Of a stretch of DNA of 64,000 nt, positions 51,214 to 59,895 are shown piece after piece. The position numbers and the translations under genes are program-made. The stretch lies in the NCBI GenBank assembly GCA_910575075.1, contig CAJTCY010000009.1, positions 113,768 to 177,767 of the forward strand. The letters are read 5' to 3'. The notes under the pieces are model-generated. The model was not told where the DNA came from. It saw only the letters and a list, made by a program, of their open reading frames with translations, and made no database searches. This DNA comes from Lachnospiraceae bacterium. Its GTDB lineage: Bacteria > Bacillota > Clostridia > Lachnospirales > Lachnospiraceae. Each line of letters opens with the position of its first letter. The first letter of the stretch is position 1.

Positions 51214-52710
51214 ATGGAAAGACATCAGGATACTTCAAGAAGAACTACAGACAGGAGAAGAAAGAGATATATGCAGAAGAGGCTGATTATTACATTTCTC
51301 ACATTGCTGTTGATGACAGGCGCAGGGGTGCTTGCAGTCACATTTGCCCCTAAAAAAGAGAACAAGAAGGAGGCTGCCGGAAAAAATACGCTGGAAACAA
51401 GCGCTAAACCAGCAGAGAAGGAGCAAATACAGGAGCAGATCAAAGAGCCAGTGCCAGAGCAGAAAGAAGAGACAGAAGATGTGCGCAGCACAGTGCTTGC
51501 TCAGGCAGAACTTCTTGCAGCCGGATATGATTATGACGGCGCGATAGAGATGGTAAAGAGTTATCAGGGGTATGAGCGTGACTCTGAGCTGACAGCGAAA
51601 GTGTCGGACTATGAGGCAAAGAAAGCGGCATGTGTTCCGGTAAATATAGATGAGGTTACACATGTATTTTATCATTCACTGGTGGTAGATCCGGAACTTG
51701 CCTTTGCTAATCAGGATACCAATCCTCAGGCAGTGGGAAATAATCAGTGGATGACTACTATTGAAGAATTCAATAAAATCACCCAGGCCATGTATGACAA
51801 GGGGTATGTTTTAGTGGATCTTCATGATCTGGTGGAAGAGACCACGGATGAAAATGGAAATGTTCACTTTAAGGCAGGTACAATCATGCTGCCGCCGGAT
51901 AAGAAAGCGTTCGTATTGTCAATTGATGATTTGTCCTATTATCACAGTTATGATGGGTATGGTTATGCGTCCAAAATGATAGTCGATGAAAATGGAAAAC
52001 CGAAATGTGAATACATACAGAGGGATGGAACCACAGTGGTTGGAGATTTTGATGTCATTCCTCTTATGGATAAATTCCTGGAAGAGCATCCTGATGCATC
52101 CTACAAAGGAGCCAAAGGAACGATTGCACTTACAGGTTATAACGGTATTCTTGGATACCGTACAGACATCAGTTATCAGACTGTGCCCGAAGACATTGAC
52201 GAAGATAAGAAAAAATGGCTGGAGAATCATCCGGATTTTAATCTTGAAACGGAGCGTGCCAATGCTAAAAAGGTAGCGGATGCCATTAAGGCAGACGGTT
52301 GGAAATTTGCCAGCCATACCTGGGGACATATGAAAGTGGGAGAGGCATCTATTGAGCGTATTCAGACAGATACCCAGAAATGGAAAGAAAACGTGGAACC
52401 TCTGATAGGAGCCACTGATACTATTATTTTTGCCCATGGTGAGGATTTGGCTGAGTGGACCACAGGATATACCCCGGATAACGCTAAATTTAATTATTTG
52501 AAAGAGCAGGGATTTAACTACTTCTGTAATGTGGACTCCAAACAGTACAGTGTGCAGATAAAGGATAATTATTTCCGGCAGGGCAGAAGAAACCTGGACG
52601 GATACCGTATCTATTATAATTCTATTGGAGAGATGGACAGTGTAAGCGATTTGTTTAATGCTTCAGAGGTCATTGATCCTAAGAGGCCCCCAGTACCGCG
52701 GTTGAAATAA
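51214..52710 (+). CDS. Secreted/membrane-anchored polysaccharide deacetylase (NodB-like)
   Basis: 498 aa; ribosome site AAGGAGAAATTA before ATG 51214. A basic N-terminus is followed by one hydrophobic helix (about 24-43) acting as signal anchor, then a Lys/Glu/Gln-rich linker (45-90) and a helical region. The NodB-like domain (about 135-440) has the first-motif Asp pair in FVLSIDDLSYY and the H-x3-H metal motif in FASHTWGHMKVGE. A long insertion between them is typical of the Clostridia subgroup. It probably removes acetyl groups from a cell-wall or exopolysaccharide, but the substrate is not evident. Single-gene unit. Confidence 0.85.
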   Translation: MERHQDTSRRTTDRRRKRYMQKRLIITFLTLLLMTGAGVLAVTFAPKKENKKEAAGKNTLETSAKPAEKEQIQEQIKEPVPEQKEETEDVRSTVLAQAELLAAGYDYDGAIEMVKSYQGYERDSELTAKVSDYEAKKAACVPVNIDEVTHVFYHSLVVDPELAFANQDTNPQAVGNNQWMTTIEEFNKITQAMYDKGYVLVDLHDLVEETTDENGNVHFKAGTIMLPPDKKAFVLSIDDLSYYHSYDGYGYASKMIVDENGKPKCEYIQRDGTTVVGDFDVIPLMDKFLEEHPDASYKGAKGTIALTGYNGILGYRTDISYQTVPEDIDEDKKKWLENHPDFNLETERANAKKVADAIKADGWKFASHTWGHMKVGEASIERIQTDTQKWKENVEPLIGATDTIIFAHGEDLAEWTTGYTPDNAKFNYLKEQGFNYFCNVDSKQYSVQIKDNYFRQGRRNLDGYRIYYNSIGEMDSVSDLFNASEVIDPKRPPVPRLK

Positions 52711-52729
52711 AATAGAGACGATTTTCCAA

Positions 52730-52784
52730 ATGAGACTGCTGCAAACGCGCTGTGCGCAGCGCGTCAATGTGTGCAGCCGCTCAT
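52730..52784. repeat. Nested palindrome after the deacetylase gene
   Basis: ATGAG/CTCAT outside, GCTGCA/TGCAGC next, and CGCGCTG-TGCG-CAGCGCG inside form one cruciform-like element with no T-run. It could be a terminator variant or a dispersed palindrome. Confidence 0.5.
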
Positions 52785-52872
52785 GATTGAGTGGGAATGT
52801 TGAAAAATAGAAAATTTTAAACAGATAGGGCTGTCGCATTAAGTAATTCGTGCGCAGCCACTTTTCTATGCA

Positions 52873-52907
52873 AAAAAGCACAGCCGGGCTTCGGAAAGTC
52901 CGGCTGT
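52873..52907 (-). terminator. Minus-strand terminator
   Basis: ACAGCCGG (52880-52887) and CCGGCTGT (52900-52907); read on the minus strand it is followed by GCTTTTTT. No firm minus-strand gene ends here. Confidence 0.55.
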
Positions 52908-52910
52908 TAG

Positions 52911-53587
52911 TGTAAAATAAAAACATGCGAAAACCTATACTTAAATAAAACCAGATATACTTTATGGAACTGAAACATTTTTATGATTTTTTGTTTGAAT
53001 TTTTTAATAATTATTTTTTAGAATCTTTTGCACCACTGTAGCGACGGTATTCCATGCATCTAGTACAACGAAAATTAAGTCTTTGATATATTCACGCAGG
53101 ATAATTGTTTCAGATACAAGGAAGAAAAACGACGGCGTAGCGGTGGCTACGGCTAGGTTTTCTGACATAGTAGCTGGACAATTAGGCAAGTGAAGATGTT
53201 AATTACTTAATATTTGTTGTACTAGCTCGCGCATCTTACCAACAGTGTTTCCCATCTTCACATATGATTATAAGGAAAAGAACGAACGTAAGGAAGCCAG
53301 AGGAAAAAGTCTGTTCATCAATGCAGAATATATACAGGCAAGCGTTATTACCTGCCTAAAGAAAAATGATTGATACCTATATTTGGCGGCAGCTATACAA
53401 GAAGCTGTCCCTTGTAAAAGGGATGTTTTTGTTGTAAGGATAATTTGATAAGATGATATATTTTGAAAGGTGATTCGGCAAAATCTTAAAATATTTTGCC
53501 GAATCCCTTTTTATTTTACAAGATGTATCAAATATGTTATGCTTATAGCTGCATGAGAAATTAAAAGTAATGAAAGGCGGTGAGCCA
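52911..53587. other. Gap with possible gene relics
   Basis: A minus-strand frame (53004-53168 from an internal ATG, starting MSENLAVATATPSFFFL) would end before the minus-strand terminator at 52873, but has no clear ribosome site or family. A plus-strand frame ending at 53371 (KNERKEARGKSLFINAEYI) has no start. Both may be decayed genes; the gap borders the mobilizable region. Confidence 0.35.
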
Positions 53588-53812
53588 GTGGCGAACAAGA
53601 GCAAATACCAATTTGACAGTAAAATACATATTTATCGAGCCACAAAAAGAATGACACAACAAGAGCTTGCCGATTTGGTGGGTGTATCAAGACAGACAAT
53701 TATGCAGCTTGAACGAAATCGTTATAATCCCTCTATGTTGCTCGCATACAGTATAGCAAAAGTGTTTGAGGTTACGATTGAAGATTTATTTGACTTTAAG
53801 GAGGAACGTTAA
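53588..53812 (+). CDS. Small XRE-family transcriptional regulator
   Basis: 74 aa from GTG 53588 (GGCGGTGAG upstream; the longer frame from 53570 starts at that site). Helix-turn-helix MTQQELADLVGVSRQTIMQL at about residues 22-41. The next gene follows directly (TAA-ATG), a usual pairing of a short XRE repressor with a small membrane protein in Firmicutes. Confidence 0.85.
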   Translation: MANKSKYQFDSKIHIYRATKRMTQQELADLVGVSRQTIMQLERNRYNPSMLLAYSIAKVFEVTIEDLFDFKEER

Positions 53813-54130
53813 ATGATTGAATGGTTGAATATTTTATTTGACAGCAGAATTTTTCTGAGAATAAATGCAGTGTTTGGTTTCCTGTTTTTAGGCTTTTTTG
53901 TATTCTTCTATTTTTCGAAAGAGGGAAGAGATGAAAGAGGACGAGGGCTTATTGCTACGGCTTCGCTGATTTCATTTGCCATGTTGTTTGTCCTCCTGAA
54001 TATTTTCCCATTATCATTAGAGTGGTCTATGGATAACATCGTTCGGTTGTCAAATGGGATACAGACCGTTTATACCCTGTTTCTATTAACGGCTGATATT
54101 GCATTATTGATTTTAAGAAAAATCAGATAA
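53813..54130 (+). CDS. Three-TM membrane protein paired with the XRE regulator
   Basis: 105 aa, three predicted transmembrane helices (about 17-35, 47-65, 84-101) and a basic loop KEGRDERGRG. AAGGAGG ribosome site in the end of the regulator gene. Function unknown; partners of this kind are often regulated by, or regulate, the adjacent repressor. Confidence 0.75.
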   Translation: MIEWLNILFDSRIFLRINAVFGFLFLGFFVFFYFSKEGRDERGRGLIATASLISFAMLFVLLNIFPLSLEWSMDNIVRLSNGIQTVYTLFLLTADIALLILRKIR

Positions 54131-54288
54131 AGTACACTACAGAGTATCGTAAGCCATGCTCCTGATTCCCTAAATGAGCATGGTATTTTTTTCTTCTTTT
54201 GTGTATGAAATAATTGACATTTATAAAGAAATAAGTTATATTGTGTCTGGAGGTGACTTACACTTCACAGCAATGCAGGAGGATATAT

Positions 54289-54333
54289 ATGGAAACAAAA
54301 ACAAATTGGAATTTGAAAACCACGATTTTATAA
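54289..54333 (+). CDS. 14-aa leader peptide candidate upstream of tnpV
   Basis: METKTNWNLKTTIL, with a perfect AGGAGG (54277-54282) 6 nt upstream. The sequence GGAGGAT (54278-54284) is complementary to ATCCTCC at 54366-54372, so the leader's ribosome site can be masked or exposed. Typical of translation-sensing leaders of mobile-element genes, but no resistance gene follows; tnpV is 238 bp downstream. The remaining gap bases (54131-54570) contain a GCTCATAAGGGCAAA motif also found after the integrase at 61986. Confidence 0.4.
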   Translation: METKTNWNLKTTIL

Positions 54334-54570
54334 GTGGTTATTGCCCGTCATAGGGCTTCAATAAAATCCTCCGAAAGCCTTGAAAATAAAGGATTTATCG
54401 CAATGTGTTCGCCTTATCCCTTTATACGGTTTCACACAAGTTTATACTTTCCTCGATTGCTCATAAGGGCAAATGCAAGGGAAAGAAAATCTGATAATAA
54501 GATATAACAAAGTGTGGCAATCGGCGAACTGTGACATATGTGCGAATATATTATAACGGAGGATTTCAAA

Positions 54571-54948
54571 ATGGACAAGTATATTTACGATAAGAATAAC
54601 GGGTTATGGTATGAACTTCAAGGGGATTATTATATTCCCTGTCTTACCTTACCAACCGAAGAAGAAAGAGCTGTTGGCATATGGGGACAGCGACACAAAC
54701 GCTATCTGAAAGAGCATAAGCCGGCAACTTATACAACGCTTCTTACAAGCGGTAAGCTACACAGTTATCTTGCCGACATTGATAAACAAGTAGAAGAAAT
54801 GTTTTTACGATTGGTGAAACAACTTGCCGAAAAAGAAGGAGTGACCGAAAAGTTAAAAGCAGAGAATCCAATGCTTTGGGCACAGAAAATGCGGAATATA
54901 TACAATTGTGCAATAGAAGTTGTCAATACAGATTTAATTTTTGATTAA
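54571..54948 (+). CDS. tnpV: Transposon-encoded protein TnpV
   Basis: 125 aa from ATG 54571 (GGAGG upstream; the frame extends to 54538 without a ribosome site). Recognised by the YIYDKNNGLWYELQGDYYIP start, the GIWGQRHKRYLKEHKPATYT core and the long C-terminal helix. TnpV occurs on Tn4451-like and other clostridial mobile elements; its molecular role is unclear. Confidence 0.88.
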   Translation: MDKYIYDKNNGLWYELQGDYYIPCLTLPTEEERAVGIWGQRHKRYLKEHKPATYTTLLTSGKLHSYLADIDKQVEEMFLRLVKQLAEKEGVTEKLKAENPMLWAQKMRNIYNCAIEVVNTDLIFD

Positions 54949-54952
54949 AATC

Positions 54953-54990
54953 AGTAGGAGCTGATACCGTAAACGATATCAGCTCCTACT
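54953..54990. terminator. Bidirectional terminator between tnpV and the nitroreductase
   Basis: AGTAGGAGCTGATA (54953-54966) is the perfect complement of TATCAGCTCCTACT (54977-54990); it separates convergent genes. Confidence 0.8.
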
Positions 54991-54993
54991 TGC

Positions 54994-55575
54994 TTATAAG
55001 ATTTGAATAACATCTTCAACGCTCAATTTCGGCACGCAATAATTGTTGCTGCAATCCAGATAATAATTCAAATTATCCGTGCTCTTTGGCAACACTACAT
55101 TGGATTGGTGCAAGGGATAGCCAAAGGCAACTGCGCTGTGAATTTCTGTCATCTCATCAATGTTTAAAAGTTTACGAAGCCCTTTGCGGTCTATATTATC
55201 CATAATACAGCTGCCTACGCCACGATTCCATGCAGCAAGAGTCATATTGCTGATGGCAAGTCCTGCATCCGTATCAATCCACTTAGTTTTTTTTCTGCGG
55301 TCATATAGCACTAAAATGAACAAGGTTGGATGCTCTCCGTCCTTTGGCGTCCCGATTTCGGTTGGAAGCAAAGCCGCCCATTTTGTTAATGGAAAAATCT
55401 TTTCAACCAACTCCGGTGATTTAACTACAAGGTATCGAAGTTTTTGCTGATTACAGGCACTGGAAGCAAATCTTTGCGCCGTCAACATTTCATCAATAAT
55501 CTCTGACGGTATCTCTTTATATTGATCAAATCTTCGATATGTACGACGGGTTTCAAGTAATGTCATCAAATCCAT
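54994..55575 (-). CDS. Nitroreductase-family FMN oxidoreductase
   Basis: 193 aa. N-terminal RRTYRRF (FMN phosphate site, about 10-16), then ASSACNQQKLRYLVV (about 37-51) and the GVGSCIMDNIDR segment (about 117). Homodimeric NAD(P)H-dependent flavoenzyme reducing nitro or quinone compounds; the physiological substrate is unknown. GGAGGTG ribosome site on the minus strand. Last gene of the HxlR-AzlC-AzlD-nitroreductase operon, 20 bp after azlD. Confidence 0.9.
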   Translation of the reverse strand: MDLMTLLETRRTYRRFDQYKEIPSEIIDEMLTAQRFASSACNQQKLRYLVVKSPELVEKIFPLTKWAALLPTEIGTPKDGEHPTLFILVLYDRRKKTKWIDTDAGLAISNMTLAAWNRGVGSCIMDNIDRKGLRKLLNIDEMTEIHSAVAFGYPLHQSNVVLPKSTDNLNYYLDCSNNYCVPKLSVEDVIQIL

Positions 55576-55595
55576 GATTACACCTCCGTTTTAAG

Positions 55596-55907
55596 TCAAA
55601 TAAAACAATACACTAGGAAGTCCGCAGCAATCGCCGCCAAAACACAAATCATAACCGGACATTTGCGCCAAGCCAAGAAGCCTGCAACAAGTCCACCGAT
55701 AATTCCTATAATGGGTTTTTCAGCATCCGTTGTAAATACACCGGGAAAAATCAAGGCGGACATTGCTGTATAAGGAATCAGCTTCAAAAACTTTTCTGTT
55801 TTTGCACTGAATTTCATCTTATCAACCAAGACTGCCGGAATTGCCCTTGGAATATAAGTAACTACAGCCATACCCAAAATCAATAGTAGTATTTTAGTGC
55901 TGTCCAT
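55596..55907 (-). CDS. azlD: AzlD-family branched-chain amino acid export subunit
   Basis: 103 aa, four hydrophobic helices; the TYIPRAIPAVLVDKMKF segment is characteristic. Overlaps azlC by 14 nt. Works with AzlC to export branched-chain amino acids or analogues. Confidence 0.9.
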   Translation of the reverse strand: MDSTKILLLILGMAVVTYIPRAIPAVLVDKMKFSAKTEKFLKLIPYTAMSALIFPGVFTTDAEKPIIGIIGGLVAGFLAWRKCPVMICVLAAIAADFLVYCFI

Positions 55908-56619
55908 CTGTCGGTTCCTCCTTTTTGTCAGGTTCTAAATCCACAAAGAAAACGCCGATAAAAGCGCAAAGCAGCGTGGAAACGATCAACGCCCAACTGG
56001 ATTGGATAAATTGTGTCAGAATGGAATTACATACGGCTGTCAAGACAACTAAAAGCCCTAACCGCCAGTTTTTAGTCAGATTCGGCACGAGAATACCGAT
56101 AAACATTGCGTAAAGGGCAATGCCTAGGCTTGCGGTAATAATAACTGGTAAAAAGTCCGACGCTATCGCTCCGATCAAAGTCCCCGCATTCCAAGAGGTA
56201 TATGTAACCATTATCAATCCCAAAAAATATGCAGCGGAGCATTTTCCCTCTTTCTCTGTGGTGAAAATAGCAAAGGATTCATCTGTTACCCCAAAGGCAG
56301 CCAACAGTTTAATTCTTGTCGTATCCTTTCGCATTCGGTTTACAACGCATACGCTCATAATCAAATGGCGTAAATTTAAGATAAATGTAGCAAGAATCAT
56401 GGTGATGATACTTGCTCCCTGTACATACATTCCTACTGCCATCATCTGACTTGCTCCTGCAAATACGGTTAATGACATTGCACAGGTCTGCAAAATCGTG
56501 AATCCCGCCTGTCTGGCCATAATCGCATATGCTATTCCGACAGGGATAAAACCTAATATAACGGGTATCCCCGCACGCATACCGCTTATGTATTGTGTCT
56601 TTCTATTATTCTCTTTCAT
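55894..56619 (-). CDS. azlC: AzlC-family branched-chain amino acid export permease
   Basis: 241 aa from ATG 56619 (AAGGAA 9 nt upstream on the minus strand); the frame extends to 56676 without a ribosome site. Motifs GFIPVGIAYAIMARQAGF, FAGASQMMAVG and NLRHLIMSV are those of AzlC/YgaZ. About seven transmembrane helices. Confidence 0.92.
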   Translation of the reverse strand: MKENNRKTQYISGMRAGIPVILGFIPVGIAYAIMARQAGFTILQTCAMSLTVFAGASQMMAVGMYVQGASIITMILATFILNLRHLIMSVCVVNRMRKDTTRIKLLAAFGVTDESFAIFTTEKEGKCSAAYFLGLIMVTYTSWNAGTLIGAIASDFLPVIITASLGIALYAMFIGILVPNLTKNWRLGLLVVLTAVCNSILTQFIQSSWALIVSTLLCAFIGVFFVDLEPDKKEEPTDGQH

Positions 56620-56648
56620 ATAAATCATTTCCTTAGCATTCAAATTGT

Positions 56649-57026
56649 TTAGTTGTGAAAATCGCATTTCTGGCATTGCCTGAGCGCATTTTCATTATCC
56701 TCTTGATGGTAAATTCCAGACCACTGACAAATACTTTGCAAAATAGGAACAACAGACCTCCCTTTTTCGGAAAGGCTGTACTCTACTTTTGGAGGAATTT
56801 CATCATAGGATTTCCGAATCACAATCCCGTCACGAATCAACTCTTTTAAAGTAGCTGCCAACACGGCATCTGTGATATTTGCCATTTCACCTCGAAGCTC
56901 ACTGTACCGAAGCAGTTTCATTTCAGCAAGCACACAAATAATCCGAGATTTCCATTTTCCCCCGAAAATATCCAGCCCATATTCTAAAGGACACCGAATA
57001 TCCTTTTCTGTTTTAGGTTTATACAT
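56649..57026 (-). CDS. HxlR-family transcriptional regulator
   Basis: 125 aa from ATG 57026 (GGAGGAAAAATCT upstream; an upstream in-frame TTG at 57050 is less likely). Winged helix with CPLEYGLDIFGGKWKSRIIC, LRYSELRGEM and the KVEYSLSEKGRS wing, plus a Cys pair in QCQKC near the C-terminus and the N-terminal Cys often used for redox or aldehyde sensing. It heads the operon and the tandem repeats in its promoter suggest autoregulation; nitroreductases are frequent HxlR targets. Confidence 0.92.
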   Translation of the reverse strand: MYKPKTEKDIRCPLEYGLDIFGGKWKSRIICVLAEMKLLRYSELRGEMANITDAVLAATLKELIRDGIVIRKSYDEIPPKVEYSLSEKGRSVVPILQSICQWSGIYHQEDNENALRQCQKCDFHN

Positions 57027-57054
57027 AGATTTTTCCTCCATTTTCTTCAACCAT

Positions 57055-57093
57055 ATTATACAAGATTATACAAGACAACCTATATATTTTCAA
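57055..57093 (-). promoter_or_regulatory. Promoter of the HxlR operon with tandem 10-bp repeats
   Basis: Minus strand: TTGAAA (57093-57088), 17-bp spacer, TATAAT (57070-57065). Two adjacent identical decamers ATTATACAAG (plus-strand 57055-57064 and 57065-57074) cover the -10 box and are a plausible HxlR operator. Confidence 0.7.
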
Positions 57094-57210
57094 GTTACTA
57101 TGAAATTTATTAGCGACTAATAAATTTGCTTATATCTTCTGAATCAAAAGTCAATCGGTTATAATGGGCATGCTTTTAAAAGCAAAAAAACAATTTCGGA
57201 GGTATTCAAA

Positions 57211-57501
57211 ATGAAAGTATCCGCTTATCTTGAAATCACAATGAAAATCGACAACCCCAACCGTCCTGCTGCGGCAAAGGTCTATACAGATTACCGTCAG
57301 CCGTTTCTGGACACCATCGAGGGTGCGCTGACAAAAGACCTTCTAATCCGTGACGAGGATGTCCAGGTACTTCACGGCTTTGACAGCGCAGAACACGCAC
57401 AGGCATATCTTTCAAGTGCAATGTTCCAAAACGATGTTTTTGTGGGATTAAAGCCGCTTTGGAGTGCAGAGCCTGATGTAAAGATTTATACCGTTGCGTA
57501 A
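57211..57501 (+). CDS. Small ferredoxin-like-fold protein of unknown function
   Basis: 96 aa; GGAGG ribosome site 8 nt upstream; TATAAT at 57160-57165 may be its -10. Alternating beta and helical segments (KVSAYLEITMKID, TDYRQPFLDTIEGALTKDL and EHAQAYLSSAMFQNDV) suggest an antibiotic-biosynthesis-monooxygenase-like dimeric alpha/beta fold. Divergent from the HxlR operon across a shared 160-bp region, so possibly under the same regulator. No family recognised with certainty. Confidence 0.7.
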   Translation: MKVSAYLEITMKIDNPNRPAAAKVYTDYRQPFLDTIEGALTKDLLIRDEDVQVLHGFDSAEHAQAYLSSAMFQNDVFVGLKPLWSAEPDVKIYTVA

Positions 57502-57507
57502 ATTGTG

Positions 57508-57539
57508 GAAGCTGCGTGGCATATTGGTCACGCAGCTTC
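57508..57539 (+). terminator. Hairpin after the small alpha/beta gene
   Basis: GAAGCTGCGTG (57508-57518) and CACGCAGCTTC (57529-57539) are perfect complements. Confidence 0.7.
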
Positions 57540-57575
57540 ATTATATATTCCACACAGTTTGAAAGGAAAATTCAA

Positions 57576-57773
57576 ATGAAACGATACATTGTTGCTACTC
57601 AAGAACAAACCGAATGGATATTATGTCCCGTCTGCGGCAACAAAACCCGTGACAGACTGCGTGAAGATACCATATTGAAAAACTTTCCTCTTTACTGTCC
57701 GAAGTGCAAGCAGGAAACGCTCATCAATGCAAAGGATTTACAGATAACCGTCATTCAAAAGCAGGAACGCTGA
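57576..57773 (+). CDS. Cysteine-rich KTR-domain protein
   Basis: 65 aa from ATG 57576 (GAAAGGA upstream). Two CxxC knuckles (CPVCGNKTRDRLREDT and YCPKCKQET) form a small zinc ribbon with the K-T-R motif. Very common on conjugative and mobilizable elements of Firmicutes; function unknown. Confidence 0.88.
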   Translation: MKRYIVATQEQTEWILCPVCGNKTRDRLREDTILKNFPLYCPKCKQETLINAKDLQITVIQKQER

Positions 57774-57787
57774 CAAGACTATGTATG

Positions 57788-57822
57788 CCGCCGAAAATGG
57801 GAACACCATAGCGGCGGTTTTT
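57788..57822 (+). terminator. Terminator after the KTR gene
   Basis: CCGCC (57788-57792) pairs with GGCGG (57813-57817), then TTTTT. Confidence 0.7.
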
Positions 57823-57866
57823 ATTAACATAAGAATGTCTCGCAAAGCGTGGCATTCGTTGTTTTT

Positions 57867-59279
57867 CTATCGGCTGTCTCTGTCAAAGGATTTCTTTCTG
57901 CGTGGCTGCTGTCTGCCCTGCTCCTGCAACTGTCTGAGCCTGTTTCTGACGCTCTCTTTTTCGGGCGGTTTCTGTGGTATGCTCTTTTCCTTAACCTGCC
58001 GCTCCCACTCGGTAAGACTGCGGTTGTACTGTTCTACAACGGCTTCCGCTTCTCGGTAGGTTGCCATAAACGCCTGCACATCGGGATAACCGTCCTCTTT
58101 CAGAATATCGGGCAGCTTATCCAGCCTTTCGGAGATTTCTGCTTCGGTCTGCTGTATCTGCTCGGTCAGGGCTTTTCGTTCCTTGCCCTTGAAAATCCCC
58201 GTTATCTCTGAAAGCTGTGTTTTCAGCTTGGGCAGAATATTGTCCTGCAAGTTTCTAATCCCTCTTGCCTCGTCCTGTACCCGTATCATCAGATTTCGCA
58301 TAGTGCGGAACTCTGTCATATCAATATCCAGCGTGGGCTTTGGCGGCATAGCGTGTTCATGGATTAAGCGTTGCAGAAAGTCTCTCGCCTTGTTCACGAT
58401 ACTGCGAAACAGATTGGGCAGCCAGCCGCTTTTGCGGATAGATTGGCTTACCTTGTGGTGTATCTCAGTCTGCTTGACCTCCAAAATCTTCGCTTCGGAT
58501 ATTCCTGATACAAGTGCCATATCCGCCGTCCTGTTCCATTCCTGCCTTGCCGCATTTTCGGCTTTGATTTCTTCCTCTCTCGGATTGTGCTTGCCGATTT
58601 TCTTTGTCGGCAGGTACACGCTGTTTTTATCAAATACCTTCAAATGCTGTTCGGGGTCGGAAATATGGCGGTTGATAAGGTTGGTATAAACTTCCTTGAC
58701 CTCCCGAAGAAAAGGCTCGCTCTTGAATTTATCATCTTTTGTGGTAAACAGATGGCTCTCGTAAACTTCTCCTTTTTTAATGATGGTACAGCCCTTTCGG
58801 ATTTTTCCGTCCTCATCGGTAATCTCTTTCTTGGTGCGTACCCGCTTGCCCATTTCATCAAAGAACACGCTTCGGGTGGCAATCTTGACTTCGGGTTCGG
58901 GCAAAAGCGTCCGTTCGCTGAAAATCAGATGAATGTGATAATTGGTCTTGCGTTTGTTGTGGTGCAGAGCCGACACACATTCCACGCCATACCGCCTGTG
59001 AAATTCCTCTGTGAAATCTTCGAGAACCTGCTGCGGCTCATACTGCGTGTAGACTTCGGGCAGGGCGATAATCAGTTCCCTTGCTTCGATACATTTTCCG
59101 TCTGCGCCGCTTCGCTTAAACTCCTGCTGGCTTTCCCTTGCGAGATTGCTCCAAAAGGCATTGTCTGCGGTGCGGTAGGCGGCGTATAAGTTTTCCTGCC
59201 TTACGGGACTTGTGATATAGGAAATCCGTCCTTTGACATTCGGCAGCTTCGACATTTGGATGAAGCTGTGTCTTGCCAT
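57867..59279 (-). CDS. MobA/MobL-family relaxase
   Basis: 470 aa. Nicks oriT and pilots the strand during mobilization. The relaxase domain fills about 1-215: MARHSFIQMSKLPNVKGRI start, candidate Tyr residues near 20-32, and the metal-binding H-x-H in KTNYHIHLIFSER (about 112-124). The C-terminal half is helical and basic, ending QQPRRKKSFDRDSR. A structured oriT-like region lies directly upstream of its start. It needs a helper conjugation system. Confidence 0.92.
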   Translation of the reverse strand: MARHSFIQMSKLPNVKGRISYITSPVRQENLYAAYRTADNAFWSNLARESQQEFKRSGADGKCIEARELIIALPEVYTQYEPQQVLEDFTEEFHRRYGVECVSALHHNKRKTNYHIHLIFSERTLLPEPEVKIATRSVFFDEMGKRVRTKKEITDEDGKIRKGCTIIKKGEVYESHLFTTKDDKFKSEPFLREVKEVYTNLINRHISDPEQHLKVFDKNSVYLPTKKIGKHNPREEEIKAENAARQEWNRTADMALVSGISEAKILEVKQTEIHHKVSQSIRKSGWLPNLFRSIVNKARDFLQRLIHEHAMPPKPTLDIDMTEFRTMRNLMIRVQDEARGIRNLQDNILPKLKTQLSEITGIFKGKERKALTEQIQQTEAEISERLDKLPDILKEDGYPDVQAFMATYREAEAVVEQYNRSLTEWERQVKEKSIPQKPPEKESVRNRLRQLQEQGRQQPRRKKSFDRDSR

Positions 59280-59316
59280 ACTGTCTTTTCTCCCTTAATA
59301 GGTGCATTCTCATTTT

Positions 59317-59468
59317 GCAACCGTCCTGACGGTTGCCGCCGACACGAAACAGTGGCGGCGAAAAGTATCAATGCGGGAACAGGAAGTGACTGCGTTGATA
59401 CTTAGCTCCCCGCAGGGGCGAAATACCCAGAGTACAAATCGTTAGATTTGTGCGAGGGGTGTATTTCG
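59317..59468. other. Candidate oriT: series of perfect palindromes upstream of the relaxase
   Basis: Three nested structures in 150 bp. GCAACCGTC/GACGGTTGC at 59317-59336. AAGTATCAA/TTGATACTT at 59363-59403. CGAAATA (59419) with TATTTCG (59462-59468) enclosing ACAAATC-GTTA-GATTTGT (59434-59451). No coding frame. Location and structure fit a transfer origin; the nick site is not identifiable by eye. Confidence 0.6.
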
Positions 59469-59497
59469 CTCTCAAACGCCGAGGGCTTTAAGAACGG

Positions 59498-59713
59498 TCA
59501 GTCTACCCTGCGGACATCGTTCTGATTGAGAAGATTCCTGCCTTGATTGACGCTCATAAAATGCTCCAGCGTGTCCCTGCGGATAATCGCCTTTCGCCCG
59601 ACTTTAAGGACGGGAAGCTTGCCCCAGTCCACCAGCTTCCGCATGGTATTCCTGCCGATACCCGTACATTCGGCAGCTTCTTCAATTGTCAAACCAATTT
59701 TGATGTTGCTCAT
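59498..59713 (-). CDS. Excisionase-like small DNA-binding protein
   Basis: 71 aa from ATG 59713 (AAGGAGGTTGATAAA upstream on the minus strand). MerR/excisionase-type winged helix: LTIEEAAECTGIGRNTMRKL, then KLPVLKVGRKAIIRRDTLE. In this class of elements the protein acts with the tyrosine integrase in excision. Confidence 0.85.
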   Translation of the reverse strand: MSNIKIGLTIEEAAECTGIGRNTMRKLVDWGKLPVLKVGRKAIIRRDTLEHFMSVNQGRNLLNQNDVRRVD

Positions 59714-59895
59714 TTTATCAACCTCCTTTTTTGAATACTCGTTTTGCAACTATGTACCTGTAATTATACTTATTTTGCTATCTCCTGTCAACCTGTTTTG
59801 CAACTTCTCATAAAATATTTTTAATCATTATTGAAAATTGGGTTGCAAAACAAGTTTTTATGTGCTATAATGATACCCGTTAGGAGGTGAAAACC

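Noticed and set aside
53004..53189. Minus-strand small membrane-like frame
   Set aside because: Hydrophobic and followed by a minus-strand terminator, but no convincing ribosome site or family; kept only as a remark in the gap entry.
53260..53371. Plus-strand frame ending KSLFINAEYIQASV
   Set aside because: No start codon context and no firm homology; perhaps a gene relic.
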